Assembly (NCBI GenBank): GCA_014239735.1
Contig: JAAZYI010000014.1
Span: forward strand, 84,069-148,068
Direction: 5' to 3'
DNA from: Dehalococcoidia bacterium
GTDB taxonomy: Bacteria > Chloroflexota > Dehalococcoidia > Lucifugimonadales > Lucifugimonadaceae
Length of the DNA stretch: 64,000 nucleotides
Shown here: positions 1-9,067 of the stretch, piece by piece
How positions within the stretch are numbered: position 1 is the first letter of the stretch
Layout: every line of letters starts with the position of its first letter
Made by a program: the position numbers and the translations under genes
The notes under the pieces: model-generated
The model's input: the letters and a program-made list of their open reading frames with translations, nothing else
What the model was told of the DNA's origin: nothing
Databases searched by the model: none

Positions 1-1518
1 TTCTTCGCCATCTGAAATTACTGTGCCTTCACCTCTTTTAATAGAATCTTTATTAGGATATTTAAATGGCAGATTAATAGGCAATGAGCACAATCTTATA
101 TAGATATTATTAGTTGAATTAACTGCATATTCTACTGCTAATTCAGTTTCTTTTTCGTTTAAAGGCTGTATCATTTCTAAATTAGGGATCCCAGACATAC
201 TTGCTATATCTCTAACTGCTTGATGAGAGTGGCCTGGCCCGCCTGGAAGTAAGCCTGCAAGAGAGCCTACATAAACTACCTTAGTTTTTTCTGTGGAATT
301 ATTATATATTTGCTCATTTGGTCGACTAGTTAAGAAGCTAGCAAATGAATGAACGAATGGCATATAACCTTCTTTAGCAAACGAACCTGCTTGTGAAACC
401 ATATCTTGTTCGGCTATGCCGCATTCAAAAAATCTATTTGGAAATTTTTTTTCAAATTCAATTAATCCTGTATCTAAAATTAAGTCCCCGTCTAATGCCA
501 CTATTTTTTCATTTGTAGATGCTTGATTAATAAGAGCTTTTGAATATGCGTTAATAAGATTTTGGCTAAGCTGAGTAGCTTTTTTGTTATTTTTAGATTC
601 TTTACTTGAAAGCTTAAAGCTATAATTTATTTTATTTGAATTAATATACTTATTTAATCCATCAATTAGCTCTTTAATGCTCTTATCATAAACTTCTTGA
701 TCTACTGACCCGCTGTGGAATTGATAGAATTCATTATCTCCTAAATTTGTTCCTTCCATAAAAGAAACCCCACTTCCTTTAACAGTATCTAAAATTATTG
801 CACTAGGCTCATTCTTTTCAGAAATTTTATTTAATGCTTTAGATAATTCCTCAACATTATTACCATCACAAGATATGGTATTAAGTCCAAATGATTTGAA
901 CTTACTTTCTAGATCTTTAAGGTCACTAGTAGTGCTTACTCTTCTATCAGATTGGAATTTATTGTTATCAACAAGAATTATTAATTCTTCCATTTTTTCT
1001 TGAACCAATCTATTTAGAGATTCCCATATTTGTCCTTCTTGAAGCTCTCCATCTCCTGTCATAACAAAAACCTTACATTTTTTATTTTTTAGTCTGTTAG
1101 ATTTAATTATCCCTTTCGCTTTAGAGATTCCCATGCCCAAAGATCCGGTATTAGTAAAAATATTTGGGGTATTTATATCTGGATGACCGGGCAAACCATC
1201 AATTTTTCTTAATTTATCAATTAATGAGAAATCTAATTGACCTAAAGAAATCATTGCGCAATACATTGCAGGGGCATCATGCCCTTTTGAAGAGAAGAAA
1301 TATACATTTTCTTCTTTACGTTTTATCTCTCCCATTATCCATGACATAGCATCGATAGAACTAAAGGAAGATCCGATATGACCGGATCCAGCATTACATA
1401 TCATGTAAAGTATATTTATCCTACATAAATCAGAAAAAATTTTGTTTTTTTGTAAAGGGTTTATTTCAGTTGATAGTAAAGTCTCAAAATTTTCTTTGCT
1501 TATATAAGATAAATTCAT
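1..1518 (-). CDS. Transketolase, single-chain (3' end cut by window)
   Basis: Thiamine-diphosphate enzyme that moves two-carbon ketol units between sugar phosphates. The visible 506 residues begin at an ATG two bases after the stop of the upstream gene and run off the window edge. The N-terminal half has a GSGHIGSSFSSIDAM stretch near residue 45 and the cofactor motif GDGELQEGQ followed by DNN near residue 150. The second half has the pyrimidine-binding region FECGIAEQDM, whose Glu normally activates the cofactor. Both halves are in one chain of probably about 600 residues. It is last in a co-directional nonulosonate operon with almost no spacing, so it may supply or remodel a sugar precursor for that pathway rather than serve the pentose pathway. 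The enzyme class is clear; the special role is inference. Confidence 0.9.
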   Translation of the reverse strand, partial: MNLSYISKENFETLLSTEINPLQKNKIFSDLCRINILYMICNAGSGHIGSSFSSIDAMSWIMGEIKRKEENVYFFSSKGHDAPAMYCAMISLGQLDFSLIDKLRKIDGLPGHPDINTPNIFTNTGSLGMGISKAKGIIKSNRLKNKKCKVFVMTGDGELQEGQIWESLNRLVQEKMEELIILVDNNKFQSDRRVSTTSDLKDLESKFKSFGLNTISCDGNNVEELSKALNKISEKNEPSAIILDTVKGSGVSFMEGTNLGDNEFYQFHSGSVDQEVYDKSIKELIDGLNKYINSNKINYSFKLSSKESKNNKKATQLSQNLINAYSKALINQASTNEKIVALDGDLILDTGLIEFEKKFPNRFFECGIAEQDMVSQAGSFAKEGYMPFVHSFASFLTSRPNEQIYNNSTEKTKVVYVGSLAGLLPGGPGHSHQAVRDIASMSGIPNLEMIQPLNEKETELAVEYAVNSTNNIYIRLCSLPINLPFKYPNKDSIKRGEGTVISDGEE

Positions 1519-1519
1519 A

Positions 1520-2269
1520 TTAATATGGCTTTTTGTTTATTATCGGAAGAGTTGCTTTGCCTTTCGATATTAAGATATTTGCTAATTCCCAGTCTTCTTC
1601 GATATTTAAATCAAATCCTTCATTCTTTACTGTAATAAAAGGAACTACATTATTTCCAGATATATTATTATATTTAATTACTGTCTCAGTATATGCAATC
1701 TCTAAGCTAGCGTTTTGTATATATACTTCTGGTAGTGATGGGTATTGCGAACTGTGCAATGGCTGATTTAAAGGTCCTTTTTCTTCTAAATCAATAAATG
1801 GAGTCATATAATTATCTTCTAATTTCCACATTTTGCATGGGTGCTGAAGACATTTCTCTACAGCTCTAAGCGAATCACATTTTGCAGATTTGAATAAATT
1901 AAAGGCCCTTAATATAGTTTCAGGCTTTCTAAACGGGCTTGTTGGTCTAAGAATACTGAAAACATTATAATCGACCCCACTGTTTTTTAAATAATCTAAT
2001 GAATGTTTTACCCACTCTATATCAGGAGAAGTATCTTCTGCATATTCTTCAGGCCTAATGAACGGAACATTAGCACCATAATACTCTGATATTTCCTTTA
2101 TTTCGACAGAGTCTGTAGAAACAATTATTTCATCAAATATATTGCTACTTAATGCTGATTGAATAGTATAGGCAATTAGTGGGTGCTCTTCTAATATATT
2201 TATATTCTTGTTTTTAACTCTTTTAGAGCCTGATCTTGCAGGAATGAGCGCCACTGTTTTCTCACTCAT
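1520..2269 (-). CDS. neuA: CMP-nonulosonate (acylneuraminate) cytidylyltransferase
   Basis: Activates a nonulosonic acid with CTP to give the CMP-sugar used by glycosyltransferases. The N-terminal IPARSGSKRVKNKN is the nucleotide-binding loop of CMP-sialic acid and CMP-Kdo synthetases, followed by EIIVSTDS and LRPTSPFR typical of the family. About 249 residues, the usual length for a stand-alone synthetase. I take the ATG at 2269; an in-frame TTG at 2278 would add three residues and overlap the upstream SDR stop. It lies in a tight operon with NeuB-type synthase, phosphatase and SDR genes. The exact sugar (sialic, legionaminic, KDN or other) cannot be read from sequence alone. Confidence 0.85.
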   Translation of the reverse strand: MSEKTVALIPARSGSKRVKNKNINILEEHPLIAYTIQSALSSNIFDEIIVSTDSVEIKEISEYYGANVPFIRPEEYAEDTSPDIEWVKHSLDYLKNSGVDYNVFSILRPTSPFRKPETILRAFNLFKSAKCDSLRAVEKCLQHPCKMWKLEDNYMTPFIDLEEKGPLNQPLHSSQYPSLPEVYIQNASLEIAYTETVIKYNNISGNNVVPFITVKNEGFDLNIEEDWELANILISKGKATLPIINKKPY

Positions 2270-2271
2270 AT

Positions 2272-3075
2272 CTACCAAGCTGTCCAGCCACCATCAATGA
2301 TCATATTGCTTCCAGTTATATATGACGATGCTGAGCTAATTAGAAATTGTATTGCTCCGTTATATTCGGATTCATTGGCCATTCTTCCCAGAGGAACTTT
2401 TGAGGAGTAATTCTCTATAAATTCTTTGTCTTGGTTATCTAAAACTCCCCCTAAAGTTAATGTATTTACTCTAACGTTTCTTTCTCCCCAATAAGTGCTG
2501 AGATATCTAGTAATATTCAAGATTCCAGATTTTGATGCCGAATAAGATATGGGCTTATTAAAAACTTTTTTTCTATATTCATAAATTCTTTGATCTGGAG
2601 AAATAACTCCGTAATGAGATGAAATATTAATAATAGACCCAGCATTGTTTTTGGCCATTTCGGTGCCAATTATTTGACAGCATAGGAAAACACTTTTTAA
2701 ATTCACTTCCATAACTTTATCCCAGGCTAATTCTGGATATTCCTCAAAGGCCCCATTTTGATTTTCTTCAGATCCTGGAGGAGAGTCTAGGGCGGCATTA
2801 TTAATTAAGGCATCTGGAATCCCAAATTGATTAATTACTTCGTTTAGTGATTTTGAAATATCCTCTTTTTTAGTTAGGTCAGTTTCAAAGAAATGATAGT
2901 TTTTATTAGGTAAATTCAATAATTCATCTGCAGGGTTATTTATATCGAAATTACAAATTATTGCACCATTATCTACAAGGTAACTAGTGTATACAGACCC
3001 AAGCTTCCCGCTTCCGCCTGTTAAAATAACGACCTTACCTTGAACGTCGAAGATATTTTTAGATTTATTATTCAT
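2272..3075 (-). CDS. Short-chain dehydrogenase/reductase of the nonulosonate operon
   Basis: NAD(P)-dependent oxidoreductase with a Rossmann fold. TGGSGKLG (residues 19-26) is the cofactor loop, NNAA (92-95) the structural motif, and Tyr178/Lys182 in YSASKSG the catalytic pair with a serine near 152. It has 267 residues, normal for classical SDRs. It sits between the HAD phosphatase and the CMP-transferase genes, so it probably modifies the nonulosonate or its precursor; the PtmA oxidoreductase of flagellar legionaminate clusters is a comparable case. The substrate is unknown. Class assignment is firm and the pathway role is from context. Confidence 0.8.
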   Translation of the reverse strand: MNNKSKNIFDVQGKVVILTGGSGKLGSVYTSYLVDNGAIICNFDINNPADELLNLPNKNYHFFETDLTKKEDISKSLNEVINQFGIPDALINNAALDSPPGSEENQNGAFEEYPELAWDKVMEVNLKSVFLCCQIIGTEMAKNNAGSIINISSHYGVISPDQRIYEYRKKVFNKPISYSASKSGILNITRYLSTYWGERNVRVNTLTLGGVLDNQDKEFIENYSSKVPLGRMANESEYNGAIQFLISSASSYITGSNMIIDGGWTAW

Positions 3076-3086
3076 AATTTAGAAAG

Positions 3087-3608
3087 TCATTGATTTAATT
3101 TTTCGATTATATCGCAAACCTCTCTAACTGCACCATTTCCGCCTTTAAGAACAGTTACATATTTGGCAAAATTTATCGTTTCTGGGTGAGAGTCCCTGAC
3201 AACAATTGGAAGGCCACAAATTTTTAAAGAACTAATATCATTTATGTCATTGCCTACGAATGCTATATTTTTTAAATCAATTTTTTGGTCTATAGAAATC
3301 TCCTTTAGCTGTTCTTCCTTATGAACTAAGCCATATTTACAATCTATATTTAATTTTTCTGCCCTTCTTTTTACAGTTTCGTTAGTTTCAGTAGATAGGA
3401 TCACCTTTTTTATGCCTAGTTTGTCTAATTTACTCAGGCCAAAGCCATCTAGTTTGGACGATTTAACCATTTCTTCACCTTTATCATTTGTGTAGACGTA
3501 GTTATCTGTAAAAACTCCATCAAAGTCGAAAGCTATAAGCTTTATAGTTTTGAATAAATTTTTAGTTTCTTCTGGAATTTCATTTATATTATTCAAGTAA
3601 TTTTCCAT
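3087..3608 (-). CDS. HAD phosphatase, KdsC/nonulosonate-9-phosphate phosphatase type
   Basis: Cap-less HAD phosphatase of the KdsC/YrbI type. The nucleophile motif is DFDGVFTD and motif IV is GNDINDISSL. I start it at the ATG at 3608, four bases after the neuB stop; an upstream in-frame TTG at 3620 would overlap neuB. About 173 residues, as for KdsC. Close linkage to a NeuB-type synthase suggests the synthase makes a 9-phosphorylated nonulosonate that this enzyme dephosphorylates, as in the KDN-9-phosphate and Neu5Ac-9-phosphate routes. Genuine KdsC activity for Kdo is less likely because no Kdo or lipid A genes are in view. Confidence 0.78.
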   Translation of the reverse strand: MENYLNNINEIPEETKNLFKTIKLIAFDFDGVFTDNYVYTNDKGEEMVKSSKLDGFGLSKLDKLGIKKVILSTETNETVKRRAEKLNIDCKYGLVHKEEQLKEISIDQKIDLKNIAFVGNDINDISSLKICGLPIVVRDSHPETINFAKYVTVLKGGNGAVREVCDIIEKLNQ

Positions 3609-3612
3609 GAGT

Positions 3613-4662
3613 TTATTCAATATCTTCTAGTTGTAGAGTTTCATCCAACTTATAATCTTTTGTTATTTTTTTACCAAGAACTTTTTCTAGTTCATTCGGA
3701 GGAATCCCGTCCCCTGGAGACTTAAATGATAAATCATCCAAATTAATAATCGAATCCTTACCTAAATCTTTCTTTGCAACTATTTTTTTACCCATTTTGA
3801 ATCTTGCCAATTTTTCTTCCGATAGCAATTTTTTTTCAGAGTCACCTAATGAGAGTCGTACATTTTCTAATTCCTCAACAAGCTCTTTTAATAATGCGGG
3901 AGTTAATGAAAACTGATGGTCAGTTCCTTTCTGAGACCTATCTAGAGTAAAATGCTTTTCTATAAACCTTGCACCTAATGCATATGCCGCTACAGGAATT
4001 GATATGCCTGAATCATGACCAGAGTAACCTATTACTGTATTAGGGAATCTGTCTCTGTAGGTACTTATTACGTTAAGGTTTATTGTTATGGGCTTTGCTG
4101 GATAAATAGAAGTGCATTGCATGATAACCACATTTGGATTCATATCTATTACATAATTAAAAGTTTTTTCGACTTCCCAAAAATCAGCAGCTCCAGTGCT
4201 TATAATCATTGGCTTACCAAATTTAGCTACCTTTTCTATTAGTGGAAAAGTAGTTAGGTCCCCAGAAGCAATTTTAAAGCAGTTTAGTCCCATTTCATTT
4301 AGGAAATCTGCACTTTTTAAATCAAAAGGTGTTGCAAAAAATGTTATATTATTTTTCTCAGAGAATTTAAAAATCTCTTCAAAATCATTATCGCTTAGTT
4401 CTAGCTTATCCCTATGTTTTCCATAAGTTGATGCAAAGCTTTGAGGTCCTACATAAGAAGAATTAAACATTTCTGAAGTGAATAGTTCCTTATTGTTCCT
4501 CTTTTGAAATTTTACTGCTGAGGCACCACTTTCTTTTGCAGCAATGATCATTTCTTTTGCATTATCTAGATCACCTTGATGATTATTACCGATCTCTGCA
4601 ATTACATAGCACTTTGCTTCATAGTTAACTAATTTTTTATTAAAAATGATTTCTCTGGTCAT
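3613..4662 (-). CDS. neuB: NeuB-type nonulosonic acid synthase
   Basis: Condenses phosphoenolpyruvate with a six-carbon sugar to form a nine-carbon keto acid. The TIM-barrel domain begins AEIGNNHQGD (about residue 22) and includes FKIASGD, STGAA and GYSGHD. The last 60 residues form a SAF (antifreeze-like) domain containing PGDGIPP, as in sialic acid synthases. The 349-residue length fits the family. It is the first gene of the minus-strand operon, with a possible ribosome site (AGGGA) just before the ATG. No NeuC epimerase is visible here, so the substrate could be a mannose derivative made elsewhere. Confidence 0.9.
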   Translation of the reverse strand: MTREIIFNKKLVNYEAKCYVIAEIGNNHQGDLDNAKEMIIAAKESGASAVKFQKRNNKELFTSEMFNSSYVGPQSFASTYGKHRDKLELSDNDFEEIFKFSEKNNITFFATPFDLKSADFLNEMGLNCFKIASGDLTTFPLIEKVAKFGKPMIISTGAADFWEVEKTFNYVIDMNPNVVIMQCTSIYPAKPITINLNVISTYRDRFPNTVIGYSGHDSGISIPVAAYALGARFIEKHFTLDRSQKGTDHQFSLTPALLKELVEELENVRLSLGDSEKKLLSEEKLARFKMGKKIVAKKDLGKDSIINLDDLSFKSPGDGIPPNELEKVLGKKITKDYKLDETLQLEDIE

Positions 4663-4712
4663 CTTCCCTACAATTTAATTAAAATACGATTTTACCTAAT
4701 TAGATAGATACT

Positions 4713-5873
4713 TTGAAAATAGTTTACATCACAAACGCTAGATTACCGACTGAGAAGGCTCATGGAGTCCAAATTTTAAAAATGATTCAAGCATTTTCAG
4801 GTTTAGGGAACCAAACTATATTGATTCATCCAAAGAGGCATCAAAAAGAAATTTCCCATAAAACTAATGTATTTAAGTTTTACGGAATAGAAAAGACTTT
4901 TGAAGTTAAATCTTTAAAATTTGTTGATCCATATATTTTTCGGTCATTTATGCCTAAATCCATATATAGATTCTTCTCATTTCTCATAGACTTTATGTGG
5001 GGCATTTTTTCAATTAATTACTCTAAGAAATATAGTCCCGACTTTTTAATTTTTAGAGATAATACCCCATTTAGTTTATTTTTTTCATATTTATTGGGAA
5101 TTCCTAGCGTAATAGAATTTCATGATATGCCTCCATTCATATCAAAAAGAATATTCAAGTTTGCTTTGAAAAGATCAAAAAGAATTAAATGTTTTAGTGT
5201 TACAAAAAAATTATCTTCAGATCTAGAGAATTATTTTGGCTTAGATAAAAATATGATCAAAGTTTTGCATGATGCTGTTGACTTAGAAGAATTTACAAAT
5301 AAGCCTGAAATTAATAATACTTCAAGTAAACCAATCTTAACCTATTGTGGCTCACTAAGTTATGAAAAAGGGACAGATTTGTTGATAGAAGCTGCGAGTA
5401 AATTAGAAGGTTTTCAAGTAATAATAGTTGGAGGGCTAGATGTAGACGTAAAAATATATTCTGAAAAAGCCAGCAATATGAATATAAATAATATTAGGTT
5501 TGTTGGCCAAGTATTGCCTTTTGAGGTAGTTAATTATTTGAATTCTTCAGATATTTTATTACTGCCTTCAAGTGGAAAATCAAAGAAATCTAGGGAATAT
5601 ACTTCTGCGATGAAGCTTTTTGAATATCTAGCAACCGGAGTTCCGATCGTTGCTTCCAATATACCTTCAAATACTGAAATTTTGACTGAATATAAAAATT
5701 GTATTTTATTTAATCCCGATGATCCTGATAATTTAAGTCAAGAAATAAAAAAGCTTTGGGAAGATCGCAGCCTAAGAGAAAAGATATCTAAAAACTCTAT
5801 TGAATTATCTAGACAATTTACTTGGAAAAATAGATGCAAAATAATAATTGATGAAATAAGAGAAATTAAATGA
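4713..5873 (+). CDS. Glycosyltransferase family 4 (first of two)
   Basis: GT-B fold retaining glycosyltransferase acting at the cytoplasmic face of the membrane. The N-terminus MKIVYITNARLP and the C-terminal segment AMKLFEYLATGVPIVAS are typical of GT4 (Glycos_transf_1) enzymes; the latter holds the glutamate that contacts the donor nucleotide. The start is TTG at 4713; no ATG lies near the conserved first strand. It is transcribed away from the nonulosonate operon across a 50 bp gap and overlaps the next gene by four bases (ATGA). Donor and acceptor are unknown. Its place beside the nonulosonate genes suggests a role in the same surface glycan. Confidence 0.85.
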   Translation: MKIVYITNARLPTEKAHGVQILKMIQAFSGLGNQTILIHPKRHQKEISHKTNVFKFYGIEKTFEVKSLKFVDPYIFRSFMPKSIYRFFSFLIDFMWGIFSINYSKKYSPDFLIFRDNTPFSLFFSYLLGIPSVIEFHDMPPFISKRIFKFALKRSKRIKCFSVTKKLSSDLENYFGLDKNMIKVLHDAVDLEEFTNKPEINNTSSKPILTYCGSLSYEKGTDLLIEAASKLEGFQVIIVGGLDVDVKIYSEKASNMNINNIRFVGQVLPFEVVNYLNSSDILLLPSSGKSKKSREYTSAMKLFEYLATGVPIVASNIPSNTEILTEYKNCILFNPDDPDNLSQEIKKLWEDRSLREKISKNSIELSRQFTWKNRCKIIIDEIREIK

Positions 5874-7000
5874 ATTCATCGAATAAAAAACTTATAGCTA
5901 TATTCTCACCATTTTTAAATCCTGTAGGTGTAAAAAGAGCTACTTTTGGGCTTGCAAAAGAATTTTCTAAAAGTGGGTATCAAATAGATATGTTAAGTGT
6001 ACATAAAGAGTGGGATGATTTGGAGTTTCTAGAAAATATGAGATTAATTAAACTTTCAAATATTTTTAATAATTTTCCTACTACTGGCTACATTTTATTT
6101 AGAGCAGTTTCTCTCCTTATTGCGGTTAGAACTGTTTTCACTATTTCTAATTATCTTAAAAAGAATAAGCCAGGTGTACTTTTCGCATCAATGATGCCTG
6201 CAGTTGCATGGCTTGGCTTAAAGATTTCAGGCCAGAGATCATCTACAAAGCTTGTAGTTAGTATTCAAGGATATCCGGTAAATAATTCATTTAGGAGATC
6301 ATTATGGAAGAGAGTTTTTAAGGATTCCCAAGATGTAATAGCCGAGTCAGAAAGCTTAAAAGATAAATTGGTGCATATGGCAGGCAATGAGAATAATTTG
6401 AATTATATTTACAATCCTCATTTCGAAAATCAAGATGATTTTTATACAGATTCTAATAATGCAGAAGAAGAATATGACTTTATCTTAGGTTTAGGGCGAC
6501 TTACAAAGCAAAAAAATTTCAAATTATTAATTCATGCATTTAGTGGTTTGAGTAATATTGATAATCTTAGCTTATTAATTATTGGTGACGGAGAGGAAAA
6601 AGGTAGTTTAGAGAAGTTAATTAATAAATTAGATTTATCATCAAGAGTAAAATTATTAGGTGAAATAAAGAATCCATTAAGTTATGTAGAAAAAGCAAAA
6701 ATATTAGTCATTCCATCTTTATGGGAAGGCTTGCCAAGAGTTGCCGTTGAGGCACAAGCACTTAAAACGCCTATAATTTCCTCATGTGAAGAAGGGGGTC
6801 TTGGTGAAATATTAATGAATGGGGATGCAGGACAAATCATTAAAAAAAATAATCCTATAGAAATGAAGAATGCAATCGAAAAATATATACAAGATGAAAA
6901 TCTTGCTAAAGATCATGCAAAACTCGCTTATGATAATTTGAATAGATTTTCTCTCTCTTCTTCATCAAAAAAATATTTAGATATTTTTTCGAGATACTAA
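5870..7000 (+). CDS. Glycosyltransferase family 4 (second of two)
   Basis: A 376-residue GT-B glycosyltransferase. The donor-binding domain starts with LGLGRLTKQKNF and contains VIPSLWEGLPRVAVEAQA, which holds the GT4 E-x7-E signature. A hydrophobic stretch near residues 68-85 (ILFRAVSLLIAVRTVFTI) may touch the membrane. It starts at an ATG overlapping the previous stop and is followed one base later by the next gene, so it is translationally coupled in a glycan-assembly operon. Sugar specificity cannot be assigned. The resemblance to capsule and O-antigen chain transferases is clear. Confidence 0.85.
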   Translation: MNSSNKKLIAIFSPFLNPVGVKRATFGLAKEFSKSGYQIDMLSVHKEWDDLEFLENMRLIKLSNIFNNFPTTGYILFRAVSLLIAVRTVFTISNYLKKNKPGVLFASMMPAVAWLGLKISGQRSSTKLVVSIQGYPVNNSFRRSLWKRVFKDSQDVIAESESLKDKLVHMAGNENNLNYIYNPHFENQDDFYTDSNNAEEEYDFILGLGRLTKQKNFKLLIHAFSGLSNIDNLSLLIIGDGEEKGSLEKLINKLDLSSRVKLLGEIKNPLSYVEKAKILVIPSLWEGLPRVAVEAQALKTPIISSCEEGGLGEILMNGDAGQIIKKNNPIEMKNAIEKYIQDENLAKDHAKLAYDNLNRFSLSSSSKKYLDIFSRY

Positions 7001-7001
7001 T

Positions 7002-7919
7002 ATGTATAAAAATGAGGACATTACAGTATTAATAGCCACGAAAGATAGGGTTGATGAAATTGAAAGAGCAATTCAAAGCTCGATAAATCAATCACTGAAA
7101 GTTAATATAGTGGTTCTAGATGATGCTTCTGAAATAAATATAAAAGAAGAACTTGAAGGTAAATTTAGAGACCAGTCTATTAAATGGATGAGGTCTGATG
7201 CACCATCTGGAGTAGCTGGAGCAAGAAATAAGCTTGTTGAAGGATCAGAGGGGTCTATAATGGTCTTCTTGGATGATGATGCTTATTTCACCCAAGAAGA
7301 TTCCCTAGAAAAAATTCTTAATAAATTTTCCTCTTCTAATGAAATCGCTGGGATGGCCCTTAAGATAATATTGAGACAAGATGTAGATGGGCTTCAAATT
7401 CCTTTTAATAAATTAAAAAGATTTCTAAACAAAAATGTTCATAATAATGAAGCAGAAGTATCTTATTATATTGGAGCAGGTCATGTGTTATTAAGAGAAA
7501 CCTTTGAAAAAGTTGGAGGCTACGATACTGAACTTTTTTACGGACTTGAAGAACTGGATATTAGTTCCGAGATTATAAAAGAAGATAAAAAAATAGTTTA
7601 CTTTCCTCAAGTTGAAATAATACATGAACCTAAGAAATCAGTTGTTGATAAGAAGAATAAGTTAAGGGATGAGGCTTATTACAGCATAAGGAATAGAATT
7701 TGGGTTTCTTATAAACATCTGCCAGTAATGTATCTAATAGTGCATTTAACCGTATGGTGCTCATTCTATTTTTTGAAATCATTGTTTAAATTTCAATTGA
7801 GAAAATTTTTTATCGCTACTTTTGAAGGATTCAGAAAATTGAATTCTAAAGATAGGAAACCATTTAATCCTAATGCTATGAGGTATCTTAAGAAAAATAA
7901 TGGAAGGCTTTGGTATTAA
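7002..7919 (+). CDS. Glycosyltransferase family 2 with C-terminal membrane segment
   Basis: Inverting GT-A glycosyltransferase. The N-terminus VLIATKDRVDEIERAI starts the nucleotide-binding fold, VVLDDAS follows, and VFLDDDAY carries the metal-binding DxD. A later GGYDTELFYGLEELD is the usual acceptor-side acidic motif. Near the end a hydrophobic stretch (MYLIVHLTVWCSFYFLKSLF) suggests a membrane anchor. It starts one base after the previous gene and its stop overlaps the next start as TAATG. It is part of the surface-polysaccharide operon with unknown linkage specificity. Confidence 0.85.
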   Translation: MYKNEDITVLIATKDRVDEIERAIQSSINQSLKVNIVVLDDASEINIKEELEGKFRDQSIKWMRSDAPSGVAGARNKLVEGSEGSIMVFLDDDAYFTQEDSLEKILNKFSSSNEIAGMALKIILRQDVDGLQIPFNKLKRFLNKNVHNNEAEVSYYIGAGHVLLRETFEKVGGYDTELFYGLEELDISSEIIKEDKKIVYFPQVEIIHEPKKSVVDKKNKLRDEAYYSIRNRIWVSYKHLPVMYLIVHLTVWCSFYFLKSLFKFQLRKFFIATFEGFRKLNSKDRKPFNPNAMRYLKKNNGRLWY

Positions 7920-9067
7920 TGGATAATCAAAAAGTTGAATTTGTTTCTAAATTTAATAAATCTGGAGAAGAAAAAATTCTGAAGTCAGTAATAATACCTA
8001 CAAGAAATGAGGAAGATTACATTGAAGAATGCATAAATTCTCTGATTGATTTGTCTATCCCATGGGATACTGAATTCATAGTAGTTGATGGAATGAGTAC
8101 TGACAGAACTATTGAAATTGTTAAAGAAAAATTCAGTCACTTGAATCTAAAGATTTTAGAAAACCCTAATCTTTATCAGTCTTACGCAATGAATATAGGA
8201 ATTGAAAATTCCGCTTCTACATCTGAAGTAATTATTAGAGCCGATGCTCATTCAAAATACCTACAAGATCATATAGAAGATTGTTATAAAGCTTTTAGTA
8301 AAAATCCCATCTGGGTTGAATATAGAAAAGAGATTGAGGAGCTATCTGGTGCTGGAAACTGCGGATCTGTTCAATGTGCAGTAGGAACTAATTTTTTTAC
8401 AAGAATTGTTGCTGATGTAATGAACTCAGGATATGCGATGGGAGGAGTCCAATACAGAAAGATAGATATGAAATATCCCCTAGAGAAATTATATATTCAG
8501 TCAGATACAGCATATTTAGGTTGTTGGGAGAAATCAGTTTTGATTGAGTTAGGAGGTTTTGATGAGGAATTTCAAATCAATGAAGATTATGAATTGAATA
8601 CTAGAATTAGGAAGTCAGGTAGAAAGGTTATTGTAAATAAACATTCAATTGTTGATTATTATGTTAGAAGTTCAATTTTTGGATTAATAAAACAATTTTT
8701 CAGATATGGTTTATGGAAAACAAAAACTTTATACGTGCACCCAGATTCATTTAAATCGAGACAACTAGCTCCAGTTCTATTTGTATTGTTTTTAATTGCT
8801 TTAGGAATTGGAAATTTTGTTCTTCCTAATCCATATTTATTAATTCTTGATGCCTTATCATCAGTTATAGGAGTTTTTTGGTTAATTATGATTTTATTGA
8901 TTTGGAAAAATTCGATCAATAACAGAACATTTAAAGATCCTAAATCTGATTTAGTGTTTAGTGTATTTATTATTCCTTTTATTGTGCTATCGATGCATAT
9001 TTCTTGGGGCCTAGGATTTTTATATGGCCTTACAAGATGGGTAAGAGGAGGTTGGAATAAATCTTGA
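7919..9067 (+). CDS. Membrane glycosyltransferase family 2, ExoA-like
   Basis: GT2 enzyme resembling ExoA-type polysaccharide glucosyltransferases. SVIIPTRNEEDYIEECI opens the fold, DGMSTDRT and RADAHSKY follow (the latter in the DxD region), and GGFDEEFQINEDYELNTR is the catalytic-base region. The C-terminus has three hydrophobic stretches, about residues 280-300, 305-330 and 345-370. I choose the ATG at 7919, which overlaps the preceding stop as TAATG, over an in-frame TTG at 7910. It probably extends a lipid-linked oligosaccharide on the cytoplasmic side. The product is unknown. Confidence 0.85.
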   Translation: MDNQKVEFVSKFNKSGEEKILKSVIIPTRNEEDYIEECINSLIDLSIPWDTEFIVVDGMSTDRTIEIVKEKFSHLNLKILENPNLYQSYAMNIGIENSASTSEVIIRADAHSKYLQDHIEDCYKAFSKNPIWVEYRKEIEELSGAGNCGSVQCAVGTNFFTRIVADVMNSGYAMGGVQYRKIDMKYPLEKLYIQSDTAYLGCWEKSVLIELGGFDEEFQINEDYELNTRIRKSGRKVIVNKHSIVDYYVRSSIFGLIKQFFRYGLWKTKTLYVHPDSFKSRQLAPVLFVLFLIALGIGNFVLPNPYLLILDALSSVIGVFWLIMILLIWKNSINNRTFKDPKSDLVFSVFIIPFIVLSMHISWGLGFLYGLTRWVRGGWNKS

